DNA of 64,000 bases from assembly GCF_000224145.3 (NCBI RefSeq), contig NC_020176.2, positions 3,555,826 to 3,619,825 on the forward strand, written 5' to 3'. A program made the translations under genes and the position numbers. Below, piece after piece: positions 25,252 through 35,921 of the stretch. The notes under the pieces were generated by a model, which saw only the letters and a list, made by a program, of their open reading frames with translations, was not told the origin of the DNA and made no database searches. Positions within the stretch are counted from its first letter, which is position 1. Each line of letters starts with the position of its first letter. The DNA is from Ciona intestinalis. Its lineage: Eukaryota; Chordata; Ascidiacea; Phlebobranchia; Cionidae.

Positions 25252-26598
25252 TTATAAGATATCTTGTAAGCGAGGAGTATCCAAACAGTCTCCAACTGTC
25301 GCAAAGCTCTTCTTGCCTCCAAGGACTTGTTTCGCGACTCCTGCTACTTGTTGGGCAGTTATCCCATCAATCATCTGGCAAATCTTGGATGGTTCGGCCA
25401 CTGTACCAAGCACAGCAGTCTGGACAGCAACATTTTCAACTGTTTGAGCTGAATTTTCAGAACCCATGATGATCTTCGCCTTCAGCCTCTGTTTTGCCCC
25501 TTCCACAGCATCACTTGGGATGCCACTCAACGCAATCTTGCTGCATTCCGCTGCGGTTGCTTGCACCACCTTAGAGAAATCACTTTTTTGGGCCACCACG
25601 TGCACCCCAAAGAGGCCACAATCAGAGTAATTGATCGAGAATGCTGATGTGTTAAAAATAGCATTAGTTGCTCTATCCACTGCAGAGTTAAGCACACCAT
25701 GTTTAAGACCAGAGCTTCGCTTGATACTGCTTGTACTTCCAAGAGCATGCTGCAGTACAGACAATGCAATGCAGTTTTCATTATTAAGAGCAAGCCCAGG
25801 GAAAGAAATAGCACCATGTACCAATTCTCCAGGTGTTACCACATGAGCTTCACTGCTTACAAAGCTTGGTACAGATGGCTTCTCAACAGATCCGGAGCTC
25901 AAGTTTTCCAAACTCATCGCAGCATCAATCAGAGCATCTTGGCTGACCCCGGTTCCAGCCAAAACCATGTTACTAGCTGTAAATTCCGAATTTAGGCGAG
26001 AAGTAAGCATTTCTGTAGTGTGGGACCCGAGGAGGTAGTCCGGGCACAAAATTGGAGATCCAAATTTACCAGCAAAAGAAGCTTTATGAGCAGTCTCCAT
26101 TAAAACAAAGCATGGGTCACTCTCAGCAAGAGCTTTTTGATATTTCATTCTCGCGGCAACATCTTTGACTTCCCACCATTGGTATTTGCCTCCAAACACA
26201 ACAGGAGCCAGTACATCAACTAGGATATCTTTCGCCACATTTGGATGGCACCCAACTTGGTACAAAATGCTATCACGACCAGCAATTACTTCTAACTCGG
26301 CACCAAGAGAAGACAATAGTTGGGTGGTAAGAAAAGCTGTGTTTGTGTTGTTTGTTAAACCAGCAGTCGCTTGTAGACAGTGTGTTAAGCCGGGAGATTC
26401 GTCATTCCGGCTACCTGATTTGACAAGGAGGGCAATACGGGCTCCGTACGCCCCTTGGTTCGCAGTTACCACCTTTAGACCATTGTTTAGTTGACTAAGC
26501 TTAAGTGATCCGCTGTCTTGAGCTGCAGGTGCTTGAGAGCTAAAGAAACTTTTGGCTGAATTGATAATTCTTGGTTTCAAAATACTTCCACGCAACAT
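25252..26598 (-). CDS. UQCRC2: Cytochrome bc1 complex core protein 2 (UQCRC2), 448 aa, single exon
   Basis: A complete uninterrupted ORF of 448 residues (human 453). The start MLRGSILKPRIINSAKSFF is rich in basic and hydroxylated residues, fitting a mitochondrial presequence. An M16 peptidase-type fold follows: SQLNNGLKVVTANQGAYGAR, LVKSGSRNDESPGLTHCLQ, then the CPDYLLG and SVLQHALG blocks, and FSINYSDCGLFGVHVVAQ near the end. The HxxEH zinc motif of active M16 proteases is absent (GLTHCLQ), as expected for core 2, which is structural. Role: matrix-side subunit of respiratory complex III in the inner mitochondrial membrane. No intron interrupts it, unlike almost all its neighbours. It is head-to-head with KLHDC3 (708 bp between starts) and lies 208 bp upstream of TTC13 on the same strand. 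Confidence 0.97.
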   Translation of the reverse strand: MLRGSILKPRIINSAKSFFSSQAPAAQDSGSLKLSQLNNGLKVVTANQGAYGARIALLVKSGSRNDESPGLTHCLQATAGLTNNTNTAFLTTQLLSSLGAELEVIAGRDSILYQVGCHPNVAKDILVDVLAPVVFGGKYQWWEVKDVAARMKYQKALAESDPCFVLMETAHKASFAGKFGSPILCPDYLLGSHTTEMLTSRLNSEFTASNMVLAGTGVSQDALIDAAMSLENLSSGSVEKPSVPSFVSSEAHVVTPGELVHGAISFPGLALNNENCIALSVLQHALGSTSSIKRSSGLKHGVLNSAVDRATNAIFNTSAFSINYSDCGLFGVHVVAQKSDFSKVVQATAAECSKIALSGIPSDAVEGAKQRLKAKIIMGSENSAQTVENVAVQTAVLGTVAEPSKICQMIDGITAQQVAGVAKQVLGGKKSFATVGDCLDTPRLQDIL

Positions 26599-27306
26599 TT
26601 TTTAAATAAGTCGACCGAAAATAATAAGAACACGTTCCACTTTGACCTTTCCAAGTGATGAGATTCCGACCTGTGTCAAAACTGTCGTGGTGGAAAAAAG
26701 AAAAAGGCAGTTAGCATACTGCGTATCGAAAATGATCCACTGGTATAGTTTGTTTCTATACTACGTCATTACGTTTAGTTAGACTGGTATAGAATACATT
26801 TACGCCAATTTTATAAATACAATTTTATTTTGATACAATTAAATTTTGTTATGTTACAATAATATTCTGCTTATCTATTTCATAATTAACACGAGATTGC
26901 AAATAAAAGTAAATCACAAACGATGAAACGCCGTATGCAATAATTGCCTTCTTTTATTTTTTTGTTTTTTACGCAGAGACACTTTATTATGATTTGAACG
27001 TAGAGGTAAACAGCTGTTATACAGCTCAATAGCTACAGCATATGACCGAGGGTATAAGTCATTTACTATTCGCTGTTATTATATTGTAGAAATATTTGTT
27101 AGTTTATTGTATGTTACAGTGTAACAGTTGATTGTTTGTGTAAAAAAAAACGGTGTGTTTTGTAATTTCATTTATTTTTTACACTGGTTAAATAAACAGC
27201 TGAAAAACAATTATACACCACAGCTACCAGAAAGTCAGAACTGCTTAGCTACCTGTCTAATGGATAAACAATTGGGCTAACTCTGGTTTTGATAATTCTT
27301 GCCAAA
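26599..27306. promoter_or_regulatory. Probable shared promoter region, UQCRC2 / KLHDC3
   Basis: The 708 bases between the divergent start codons of UQCRC2 (minus) and KLHDC3 (plus) have no ORF. A bidirectional promoter is an inference from the arrangement. No TATA box can be assigned with confidence. Confidence 0.45.
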
Positions 27307-30300
27307 ATGTTACCCCGTTGGACCGTTTCTCTTGAAGGAGGACCAAGAAGGGTAAATCATGCAGCTGTTATCGTCAATCACAGAATCTTCATGTTTGGTG
27401 GATATTGCATGGGGGAAGATTACAATAAATTGAGGCCAATCGATACTTATGCACTTAATACATGTAAGGAACTCTGCTTATTATGCTGTATGATGTTATT
27501 AGGACACATAACAATTTTTAAATTTAAAATAAAATTGTTATGATCAAATTTTTAAATACTAATAATCGTTCAATTTAGCTTGTCATTTAGCTATATACAG
27601 CTAAATTGTTATATGAGTGTTATTTGTCCTTGTATTCTACTGCCACAAGACACAAGTTATGCAAACACAACCAAAGACCAATTGCCCGTTTAAATTCCCT
27701 GCTACATAGCATGGCTGTGTTCTGTTTATAATAAACTATCTTTTAAATGTATTGGTCCCAAGAGTGTATGTCACTGAGTATTGTGGTTGATCATTACTCT
27801 TGCTTGTATAAAACCATCATGTGTGCTTGTAAAGGATATGTATTGTGTACGCCCACTGTAGAGTGTAGGGGGAGTAATTATGTTGTAAATGGTGATCATT
27901 TACCAGAAGCAATGCAGGACAATTCTGTCTATGTGTTGTTTCACAAAGTCCATCCCAAATTTAAATTTTATATTGCAATGTAAAGCCATACTACATATAG
28001 CACCAAACTGCTATATTTGCATTTGTGTTTCTGGTACAATGGTTTAACCATATGTGTCCTAATTTTAACACTTCCTACTCCTGTATACCTTTTTTTATAA
28101 AAAATAGCACCTTACATTTAAATGATTTTATTTAACCTTTTAGCAACACTTTATAATGTATATTATTACTGTATACGTATATTTAAGATATTACACATAT
28201 TATTTGCAACAACTTTTGTTACAGATTCTTACCGATGGTGTAAGATTTCTTCCAACCAGAAAGACAACGATGAAATACCTTTTATGAGGTAGTAACAATA
28301 AATAGATATTAGTTTGCTTTTGCCAACATTAACATTTAATTAAACAGAAATTTTGTGTTATTGGTCTTTTAAGGAAGTCATTATATTAATAGGATATTAT
28401 AATATGTGAAAACTGTCTTATTTGTGAAATATTTTATACATCATGTTAATTAATACAAAAGAATATTGCGAATAATCACTCCAATGGTGCAAGTTTAAAT
28501 TTATACTTAGAGATTACATACTGCACAGCACAGGCACATATCCGTCAAGTTATAATCAACTTATCCATGCAGGTATGGCCACGCTGCTGTTGCTATTGGT
28601 GAAGTAGCTTACTTATGGGGAGGAAGAAATGACTCGGAAGGAGCTTGTAATAAACTCTATTGTTTTGACACAGGTAAGTTTTATTGCTGCAACAGGGTTT
28701 CTGCTAAAATGTAATTTACACTCTGTCACTAATTATATACAGTGTAATTAATGATGCATATAGTATCTATTGGTAAGATGAGATACTATTAGCACATATA
28801 TATTTGTATATATACCATATTTTCCAAATGGTTTTTAACAATTATCAAAAATATTTTATAGTAGTGGGGGTACGACCTTATAATTCTTTGAATGTTTTAT
28901 GTTTACTATCAAGTGGGACTAAAAAAATTAACTAAAATCCTGTCCCGTCTTACCTTACTTTACTATACTTCATTTAACTTATCCCTGTGTTTGTTTCCAA
29001 CACTGTGTCAAAAAAGGGTATTTATTAAACCAATTCGTCCCTTTTATACTTAAAAGATAATTTGCACTGGACGAAAGTGAAAGTGCAAGGAAACTGCCCG
29101 GGTGCACGAGACGGACACGCAATGTGCGTCGTCAACGGAAACATCTTCATGTTTGGTGGTTTTGAAGAACTGGTGCGTTGACGTGTTGTATAAACTTTCT
29201 GTATTTCTTTCATTTGAAATTTTGCAATATTTTTAATAAACCTTTGATGGGCCTTTTTGATAGGCATAGAATTTTGTGATCTTCCTAGTGTTTGATAGTT
29301 ATGCTATAACTTTAAGTTAAACAACTTTTAATAATATGTTTATTAAAGCTACATACTATACATTGTTGGCTATATGTGTACTGTATATAAGTATGTCTAT
29401 CTTTTGATAATGTCTAAAGTTAAACACATCTGCATATAATATGTTGGTATTTTTAGTTAACAAACTCCAATATAAAGTACATTGTTTAACTTGGCAGGCT
29501 GAGCAGTTCTCCAATGAAATGTACATGTTGGATGTTTCTACAATGACATGGGTGTTTATCACAGAGATGGTATGTCCTCTCTATTGAAATGATTTTTTTC
29601 ATTTTTTATTCCAAGATTTTGCGTTTAAATTTAAAACTTATTAATTTTAAATGTCAATGAATTGTAAGCTCACTTCAGAGGCAAAAACAGCCATCTTTTT
29701 TATTTCTTTGCTGATATATAACGTGATCAGACATAAATAGTTTAGTAATTTTTATCTATGAATAACAACATTTTTTTAATTTTTTTATGTTGGTGATTTT
29801 TATCTAAAGACGATGATTTATAAAAAACACAGGAGGGAAAGCCGGCAAATTGGAGAGACTTTCACACACTGACCTCTAGTGGGGATATGATCTATGTATT
29901 TGGTGGCCGAGAAGATTTGAATGGTTTGCTTTACACAAGGCACGAGGTTTATGATAACACTCTCAAGGTTGGTGTGAAATATCGTGTGTGATCATGTGGA
30001 TTCTACTATTTTTTAAAATTATCTTAACTTGTTACCTGTTATAAGCTTTTTCTGTCACACCTACTATAGTAAATGCCCCAAAATATATGTATAATCAAGA
30101 CAGTTTCAACTACTAACCTTTTCTATACTAGTCTTGATAAAACTGAAAATAGTTGGAGGTAGAATATAGTTACTTTAACAAAGTGCACAACATTTTTTAC
30201 AAAACTTTTTTTGTCATAAATCAGGTGTTTTGCACTAGAAGGAAAAAGTGGTTTGAACCGGTTCATACCGACTCAAAGCGGCCTGTGGGTAGAAGAAGCC

Positions 30301-32415
30301 ACTCAGCATGTGAGTTGTTTAGTTTAGTTCAGCTTAACTGTGCCCATGCGGGCTATATAGTTAAGTAGCTGTAAGAATATATGTTCTGTATTTAAGTTAG
30401 CTGGTGCTAAAACATAACAGACAAGGACAAGTCCAACCAATTGTATATTATAAATATATTGTGCCTAACGCTATTATCAGTCTCTTAGTTAAATTGAATC
30501 ATCCAAGTTATCTTGGTTGATTTTATATTTACAGTTTCACTTGTTATTTCTAAATTGTGATAGTTCAGATATACACTTGTGTAATGTATTAATCGATACA
30601 AGCTAATTATAGGGCTAATTAACTTAAATGGAGCATTAACTATGCTTGACAAATAATGGTGGTATTTTATAATTATGTGCTAATGAAATAATTTTATCTT
30701 TTTCCAGTTGTGTACAAAGGATGCTTGTACATATTTGGTGGCTACAACTCTATATATAACAAGCACTTTAACGATTTATGGAAATTTGATCCAGGTACGA
30801 CATATTGGACCAAACTGTTACCTTATGCATAACAAATTGTTTAGCCCAGGCTATGTTCCATTACCTATTTAGGCCATATTGCCTATGAAAGCTTACATAA
30901 TTTAAAACCCAACTAATTGTTTTAGTTCCCTTACCCTGAGAACAAATAGTAGTGGTCTTCATAGCCCCTAACTTGTTTAAATGCAGTGCAGAAATAATCT
31001 GACGCACATTCCTGTGAAACAAATCAAACTTATTGGTTCTAATAAATATACACTAAATACACCTTGAACCAAGTTATCAATACTAACTGTAACTGTCTGT
31101 TCAACCAAATAGAAACCAGTAGATGGAGTGAAGTTAAAACACTTGGGAAATCTCCCCAAGCGCGTAGAAGACAATGTGCGTGTTTGTTTGAAGACCGACT
31201 CTTCATATTTGGAGGCACCAGGTTGGTCTTGTTAATATTTTGAAGTTATATGAACATAGAACTGCTTAACAATAAATATTGTGGCAAGAAATAAAGTTGT
31301 GGAGATCAAATAAATAATAGTCAAACTTTTTTAATGCAGAAAATTAGTTGGTAATTTGATTCAAACTTAACGTAAATGTTTTTTTAAACTATTACCCCAA
31401 AATAACTCAACCGCTTATTAAAGCAACATCTGATCTAGACCCTATACTTATACATAGAAACTATTTTTTTTTAGGTTTAGATCCCTTAGTATAGTGTGTT
31501 GTTACAGTAAATTAAAGTTTATTTCTTTACCAGTCCATCAGAAACAGGAGTGATGTCTCATTTACTTGGCAACGATGTTTTATTGGATCATAACGATACT
31601 CATATCCTCGATTTTTGTAAGATTTCTGAAAATTATTTATTTGACACTTTTACACTTAGTAGTTTTTACCTTTATTGACTGTCGTTTGCTGCTAATTCCC
31701 TTCACTACTTGTCCTAATGAACCTAATCTTCGTTACTGTGCTCAAATAAATATATATAAATTTAGGTTATGTTTTATTTTATAGGCATAAATAGTTTGCT
31801 AGACTTAGACATATGGAACAATTAGAAGATAATCATGTTTTTTTTACTCTTATTTTTAGGTCCATCTCTTAAAACACTTTGTATGCTTTCCATACTTAAA
31901 CATGATCTTAATCAATCTTGGTTACCAGCTCCAATCAGGTGAGTTATTTTATATAATGGTACAGATTGAATGTTTAATTTATAAATAGATACTAATTTGA
32001 GATACTTGGTGGGATGGTGGTGACTCATATGATTACACCGTTACTTTCTGTATTGCACCATATGTGTAATGTTAGCATTTTAAATCATGCCAATTTTAAA
32101 AACAGATGTGATTTTATATATTTTAGCACTAAAGTTTTACACCTCGAAATAAATTTAACCTTGTCAAAGTATTTTGTCAGATTTTTGACATAACAGGTTT
32201 ATACTGCATTGATTAAATTTGAAGTTTCTAATATGCAAAACAATCTGCACATAATAATAACTAAATAGTGTGAGTGCTTATGGTCAGCAATCGTTTTATT
32301 AATTACATCACACCAGTGGGCACCACCACCACATACATAAACCGGACAATTTTTTTCCAGGTGGGAAATTAAAATGATGGTCACTCCCAACAGCTTGACA
32401 ACTTCTGAGACTTGA
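27307..32415 (+). CDS. KLHDC3: Kelch domain-containing protein 3 (KLHDC3), 380 aa
   Basis: Twelve exons: 27307-27463, 28225-28288, 28573-28673, 29057-29172, 29498-29569, 29833-29967, 30225-30309, 30708-30794, 31113-31221, 31534-31616, 31860-31938, 32361-32415. The total is exactly 381 codons (human KLHDC3 is 382 residues). It opens MLPRWTVSLEGGPRRVNHAA, almost the same as the vertebrate N-terminus, which is why I start here and not six codons earlier. Kelch blades are marked by FMFGGY, YLWGGR, FMFGGF, YVFGGR, YIFGGY and FIFGGT, each followed by the usual W/Y pattern. The end has LDFCPSLKTLCMLSI and RWEIKMM as in the family. The vertebrate protein is a substrate receptor for cullin-2 ubiquitin ligases acting on C-terminal degrons and is abundant in testis. 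Intron 3 carries a MITE copy. Confidence 0.95.
28762..28973 (+). mobile_element. MITE-like element, copy 7 (diverged)
   Basis: The right end is clear (CCTGTCCCGTCTTACCTTACT), with core pieces TATAATTCTTTGAATGTTTT and TTTACTATCAAGTGGGAC. The left end (TGGTAAGATGAGATACTATT) is degraded. It is in KLHDC3 intron 3. Confidence 0.65.
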
Positions 32416-33050
32416 AAAAATAACTGTGCTTCGTTTTTAATTTTTATTATTGTTTGTTATAAGATTTTATTTGGCAAAATACTTTGTTCTGATATGCCTT
32501 AGTGCGTAATCATGGAATATACAGCCTTGGATAACCAAGTAAATAAGCATGTTCGTTTTTAATTTTATGTAAATTTTTAAGCATAGTTCTATACATCTCA
32601 TTGTTAAAGATTTATTTATACATTTAAACTAAATTCACTTCTGTTAATATCCGCTACCGTTGCTTTTTAACTTTTATCATGTACAGAGATGTTTTATTGC
32701 ATTGTGTTTTGCAATCATGTTTTGCATATATTAGGCATATTAAATATGACTTTTTCTATCTTTGTTTTGTTTACTAACGCGTGTTTTGCTGGTGAACCGT
32801 TGTCTTCAGATCAAACAAAAGAAAATATATTTTCTGATCTACAGAAATCGTTGTGATTTATTTTTTAGACAGTACTGTTACCTTGTCTCTCAACTACATA
32901 TTTCCATTCAACTATTATGCATGCCCGAATGCCCCGACATTTACTTTGAATCGTCTCTTTCTTCTTTTATGTAATTGAGAGATATTTCTTTCTTCTCTTA
33001 TATAAACGAGAGATGCCGACTGCAATAAGGGTCTAAACTTTTTTGTGACC

Positions 33051-33290
33051 GTCCGGTCCTGCCACTTTTTTTCCCCGGTCCTGCCACTTTTTTCTCCGGT
33101 CCTGCCACTTTTTTTCCCGGTCCTGCCACTTTTTTTCCCCGGTCCTGCCACTTTTTTTCGCGGTCATGCCACTTTCTTTTCCCGGTCCTGCCACTTTTTT
33201 TTCCGGTCATGCCATTTTTTACCCCAGGTCATGCCATTTTTTAACCGGTAATGCCACTTTTTCGACCCGGTCATGCCTCTTTTTTGTTGA
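33051..33290 (+). repeat. Minisatellite array A, ~20-bp unit
   Basis: About eleven tandem units of CCGGTCCTGCCACTTTTTT with variation: later units read GGTCATGCCA. Frames across it give low-complexity translations only and are not genes. Confidence 0.95.
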
Positions 33291-33636
33291 CTCCCCTTTA
33301 ATTTCCGCTTCTTTACTGTATCTACCGTACATCTACTCTAATTTTCCCGCTTGTTTTCGCGTCGCCATTTTGTTATCTACCTTCTCAGATCTGAACGAAA
33401 CAAATTTATAAAATTATAGCCTAGGAAATTGATCTAGTATACTTAATATATTATAGATATTTATAAAAATCATCATGCATACGATCATATATAGCTCGAA
33501 TTTTGATGATATTGTTTCAAGTTTAAATAACTTGGAAGCTTTATTGTCAACAATTTAACAAAACATTTTGTGCATCTGAAGTGAACTGTTTATCAAACAT
33601 TTTAAATCACATTATTTACATAGAATTAAGCGTATG

Positions 33637-33686
33637 NNNNNNNNNNNNNNNNNNNNNNNNNNNNNNNNNNNNNNNNNNNNNNNNNN
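33637..33686. other. Assembly gap (50 N)
   Basis: Exactly 50 N, the usual placeholder for a gap of unknown length. It removes the left end of a SINE-like element. Confidence 0.98.
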
Positions 33687-33925
33687 GGAAAACGGCAGTC
33701 GTTATCACACGGGTTTAACACCTCGTGCCAGCTTACGAGTTACCATGTATGTTACTTTGTGGGTGATTATTTTTTGGGGGGATTTTTTTCATTTGCTTAT
33801 GTATGGCTGATAATTTGGACAACCCATTAGTGACCACTGGGTTGGAGCAATTGTCGTTAAGTGTCTTGCCCAAGGACACATACGCCAACACAATGGTAAC
33901 AGCGTCGAGCCTTGAACCCATTGCC
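33687..33925 (+). mobile_element. SINE-like element, longest copy
   Basis: Head (ACGGCAGTCGTTATCACACG, GTGCCAGCTTACGAGTTACC, TTTGTGGGTGAT) and body (ACAACCCATTAGTGACCACT, TGTCTTGCCCAAGGACACA, GAGCCTTGAACCC) are both present. The left end is lost in the gap. No internal Pol III boxes are clear enough to call. The family is dispersed in this window (5069, 17464, 19115, 42295, 43588, 57385). Confidence 0.65.
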
Positions 33926-34551
33926 GTGTAAATACTTGTACACCTGTACAAAAATACGGTCAAACTAAACCGGTGTGGAAAACAGAATTTTACTGCGGTT
34001 TGGTTTATTTAATTTGTCTTCGCCTGTTTTTTTCATTTTTGAAACCAAAGTAAACCCAGAGCCATAGAAATACCGAGTAGTCCAACCCATTGTTACGTAA
34101 AACACAAATTGAACGGCAATTTGGGTCCAAAATAACACAGTAGGTATAGGGAAAATGTATGTTTTTCGGTAAATTACAGAAAAACTTGAGCCTAAAAACA
34201 AATTTAAAGGTTGAAAAATGTAAAAAACATGTGTTATTTGTTTTCTGTGTCAAAAAAAGTCAAAAATGGAATTAGAAGCGGTTGATTTGCGACATTTTAG
34301 TCATTTAATGCGGCTAAATTTATACATTTTTTCTAAAAAATGTTTGGTAAGGTAAATAGAAGCTGTTTTACACCTTCCCACAATAGGAAAACACAAACAA
34401 AACTTAACAGGTTCGTTTAAACCCATTGTCAAAGTCACCACTTTTGCTCTATTTTGGACACACATAGACGGCAGTTGGACTACTCGGTGTTTATACGACT
34501 CTGGGTCTTACAACCTTTAGATTGTGGCGCAAAGTCTAGATGGCACGTATT

Positions 34552-35000
34552 TAGGGATGCACATTACAGAATTTCGAATCCATGAGATTCGAATCCTTTT
34601 GTATTCGAATCTTATTACGGGATTCGGTATTCTGTTTAATGACGTCATTACACGTCATCTCATATACTATAGTAACAATTTTTGAAACTTATTAATTTTG
34701 AAAAAAAATATTTTTGTGTTTGTGGGACTTTCGAGAGTAAACGTTTCGTAACGTCTTTTCATAGCCTGCTATACGTTTCATGACGCAAAAACTACCCAAT
34801 AGTACAATTTTTGATCATTTTACAGCTCATGACCCAACAAGGCTGCTATGAAAGGGTCAATAAACTGACTTTTGTGGGTAAAATTTCTTTTTCCTATAAA
34901 TATAAAAAGATTCGAAATTCTAGATTCGGAATTCTAGATTCGAAATAAAGTATTCTAGGATATCCTAGAATACCTAATTATTCTGTAATGTGCATCCCTA
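34552..35000. mobile_element. Non-autonomous hAT-type DNA element, 449 bp
   Basis: Perfect terminal inverted repeats TAGGGATGCACATTACAGAA / TTCTGTAATGTGCATCCCTA bound the element. They are flanked by near-identical 8-bp direct repeats, CACGTATT (34544-34551) and CATGTATT (35001-35008). TAGGG-type ends and 8-bp duplications are diagnostic of hAT transposons. There is no transposase ORF. The interior has repeated GATTCGAAT/ATTCTAGATTCG motifs. Confidence 0.85.
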
Positions 35001-35164
35001 CATGTATTAAGCCCTAGCACCGGCATAAGTTTGCCAGTATAACATTGCTGTCGTTGTATTATGTGTGTTGTGTCTATCGCCCTTACACTGCCAAACTGAA
35101 AAAATAAAATATATTTAGACCATTTAAGAATGATCTCTGACATCTGTCAATGTGGATTTAAATA

Positions 35165-35480
35165 AGAAATTTGGCAGGACCGGGGAAAAAGTGGCAGGAC
35201 CGAGGAAAAAGTGGCAGGACTGAGGAAAAAACGGCAGGACCGGAAAAAATACTGGCAGGACCGGAAAAAATACTGGCAGGACCGAGGGGAACACTGACAG
35301 GACCGAGGAAAAAATGGCAGGACTAAGGAAAAAATAGTGGCAGGATTTGAAAAAAAGTGGCAGGACCGGGAAAAAATAGCGGCAGGACCGTGAAAAAAAG
35401 CGGCATGACCGGGGAGGAAAAGTGGCAGGGCCGAGAAAAAAAAGTGGCATGACCGGGGTAAAAAAGTGGCAGGGCGTACC
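35165..35480 (-). repeat. Minisatellite array B, same unit inverted
   Basis: About sixteen units of GGCAGGACCGGGGAAAAAGT, the reverse complement of array A. Long open frames across it (for example 35147-35731 minus) are by-products of the repeat. Confidence 0.95.
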
Positions 35481-35921
35481 GGCCGCGCTTCTGTCACGAC
35501 CTCACCTCGCCGACTGAGAGAACGTATTACCGCCATGGTTAAAGTGGGAACACTCGTTCGTCGTCTTAATGAAATGCGCATTTCTTCAACAGCTTCATCT
35601 GTTTGGCAGTGAAGGTTAGTTCGTATATGACAAAGATTAAAATTAACTAGAAAAGGAACAAGTATTTTATCAGAGAACGAGAGAAGTTTATACAAAGTCA
35701 AGCATAAAATGCTCGACCATATATACCGCACGCGTTTCCGAACAGATTAGAGAATTGACTGAGTTTTAAGACAATACCCATATTAACTACTTGGTATAAT
35801 GTGTTGTTTATTAAGAAATTAGTAGAAAATCGTACTTCTAGACACCACGCCATCTCCGTGGCATAAACAAAAACATAAGTTATAAATAGGTTTTGTTTTT
35901 TCAGGATTTAATTTGGCAATA

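Noticed and set aside
25631-26494. Plus-strand frames opposite UQCRC2
   Set aside because: Antisense shadows of a clearly conserved mitochondrial protein gene.
33045-33251. Open frames through minisatellite array A on both strands
   Set aside because: The translations are pure repeat products (SCHFF, GKKSGRT) with no start context.
35147-35731. 194-residue open frame on the minus strand
   Set aside because: Most of it is translation of minisatellite array B. Periodic Pro/Phe/Ser/Cys repeats show it is not a gene.
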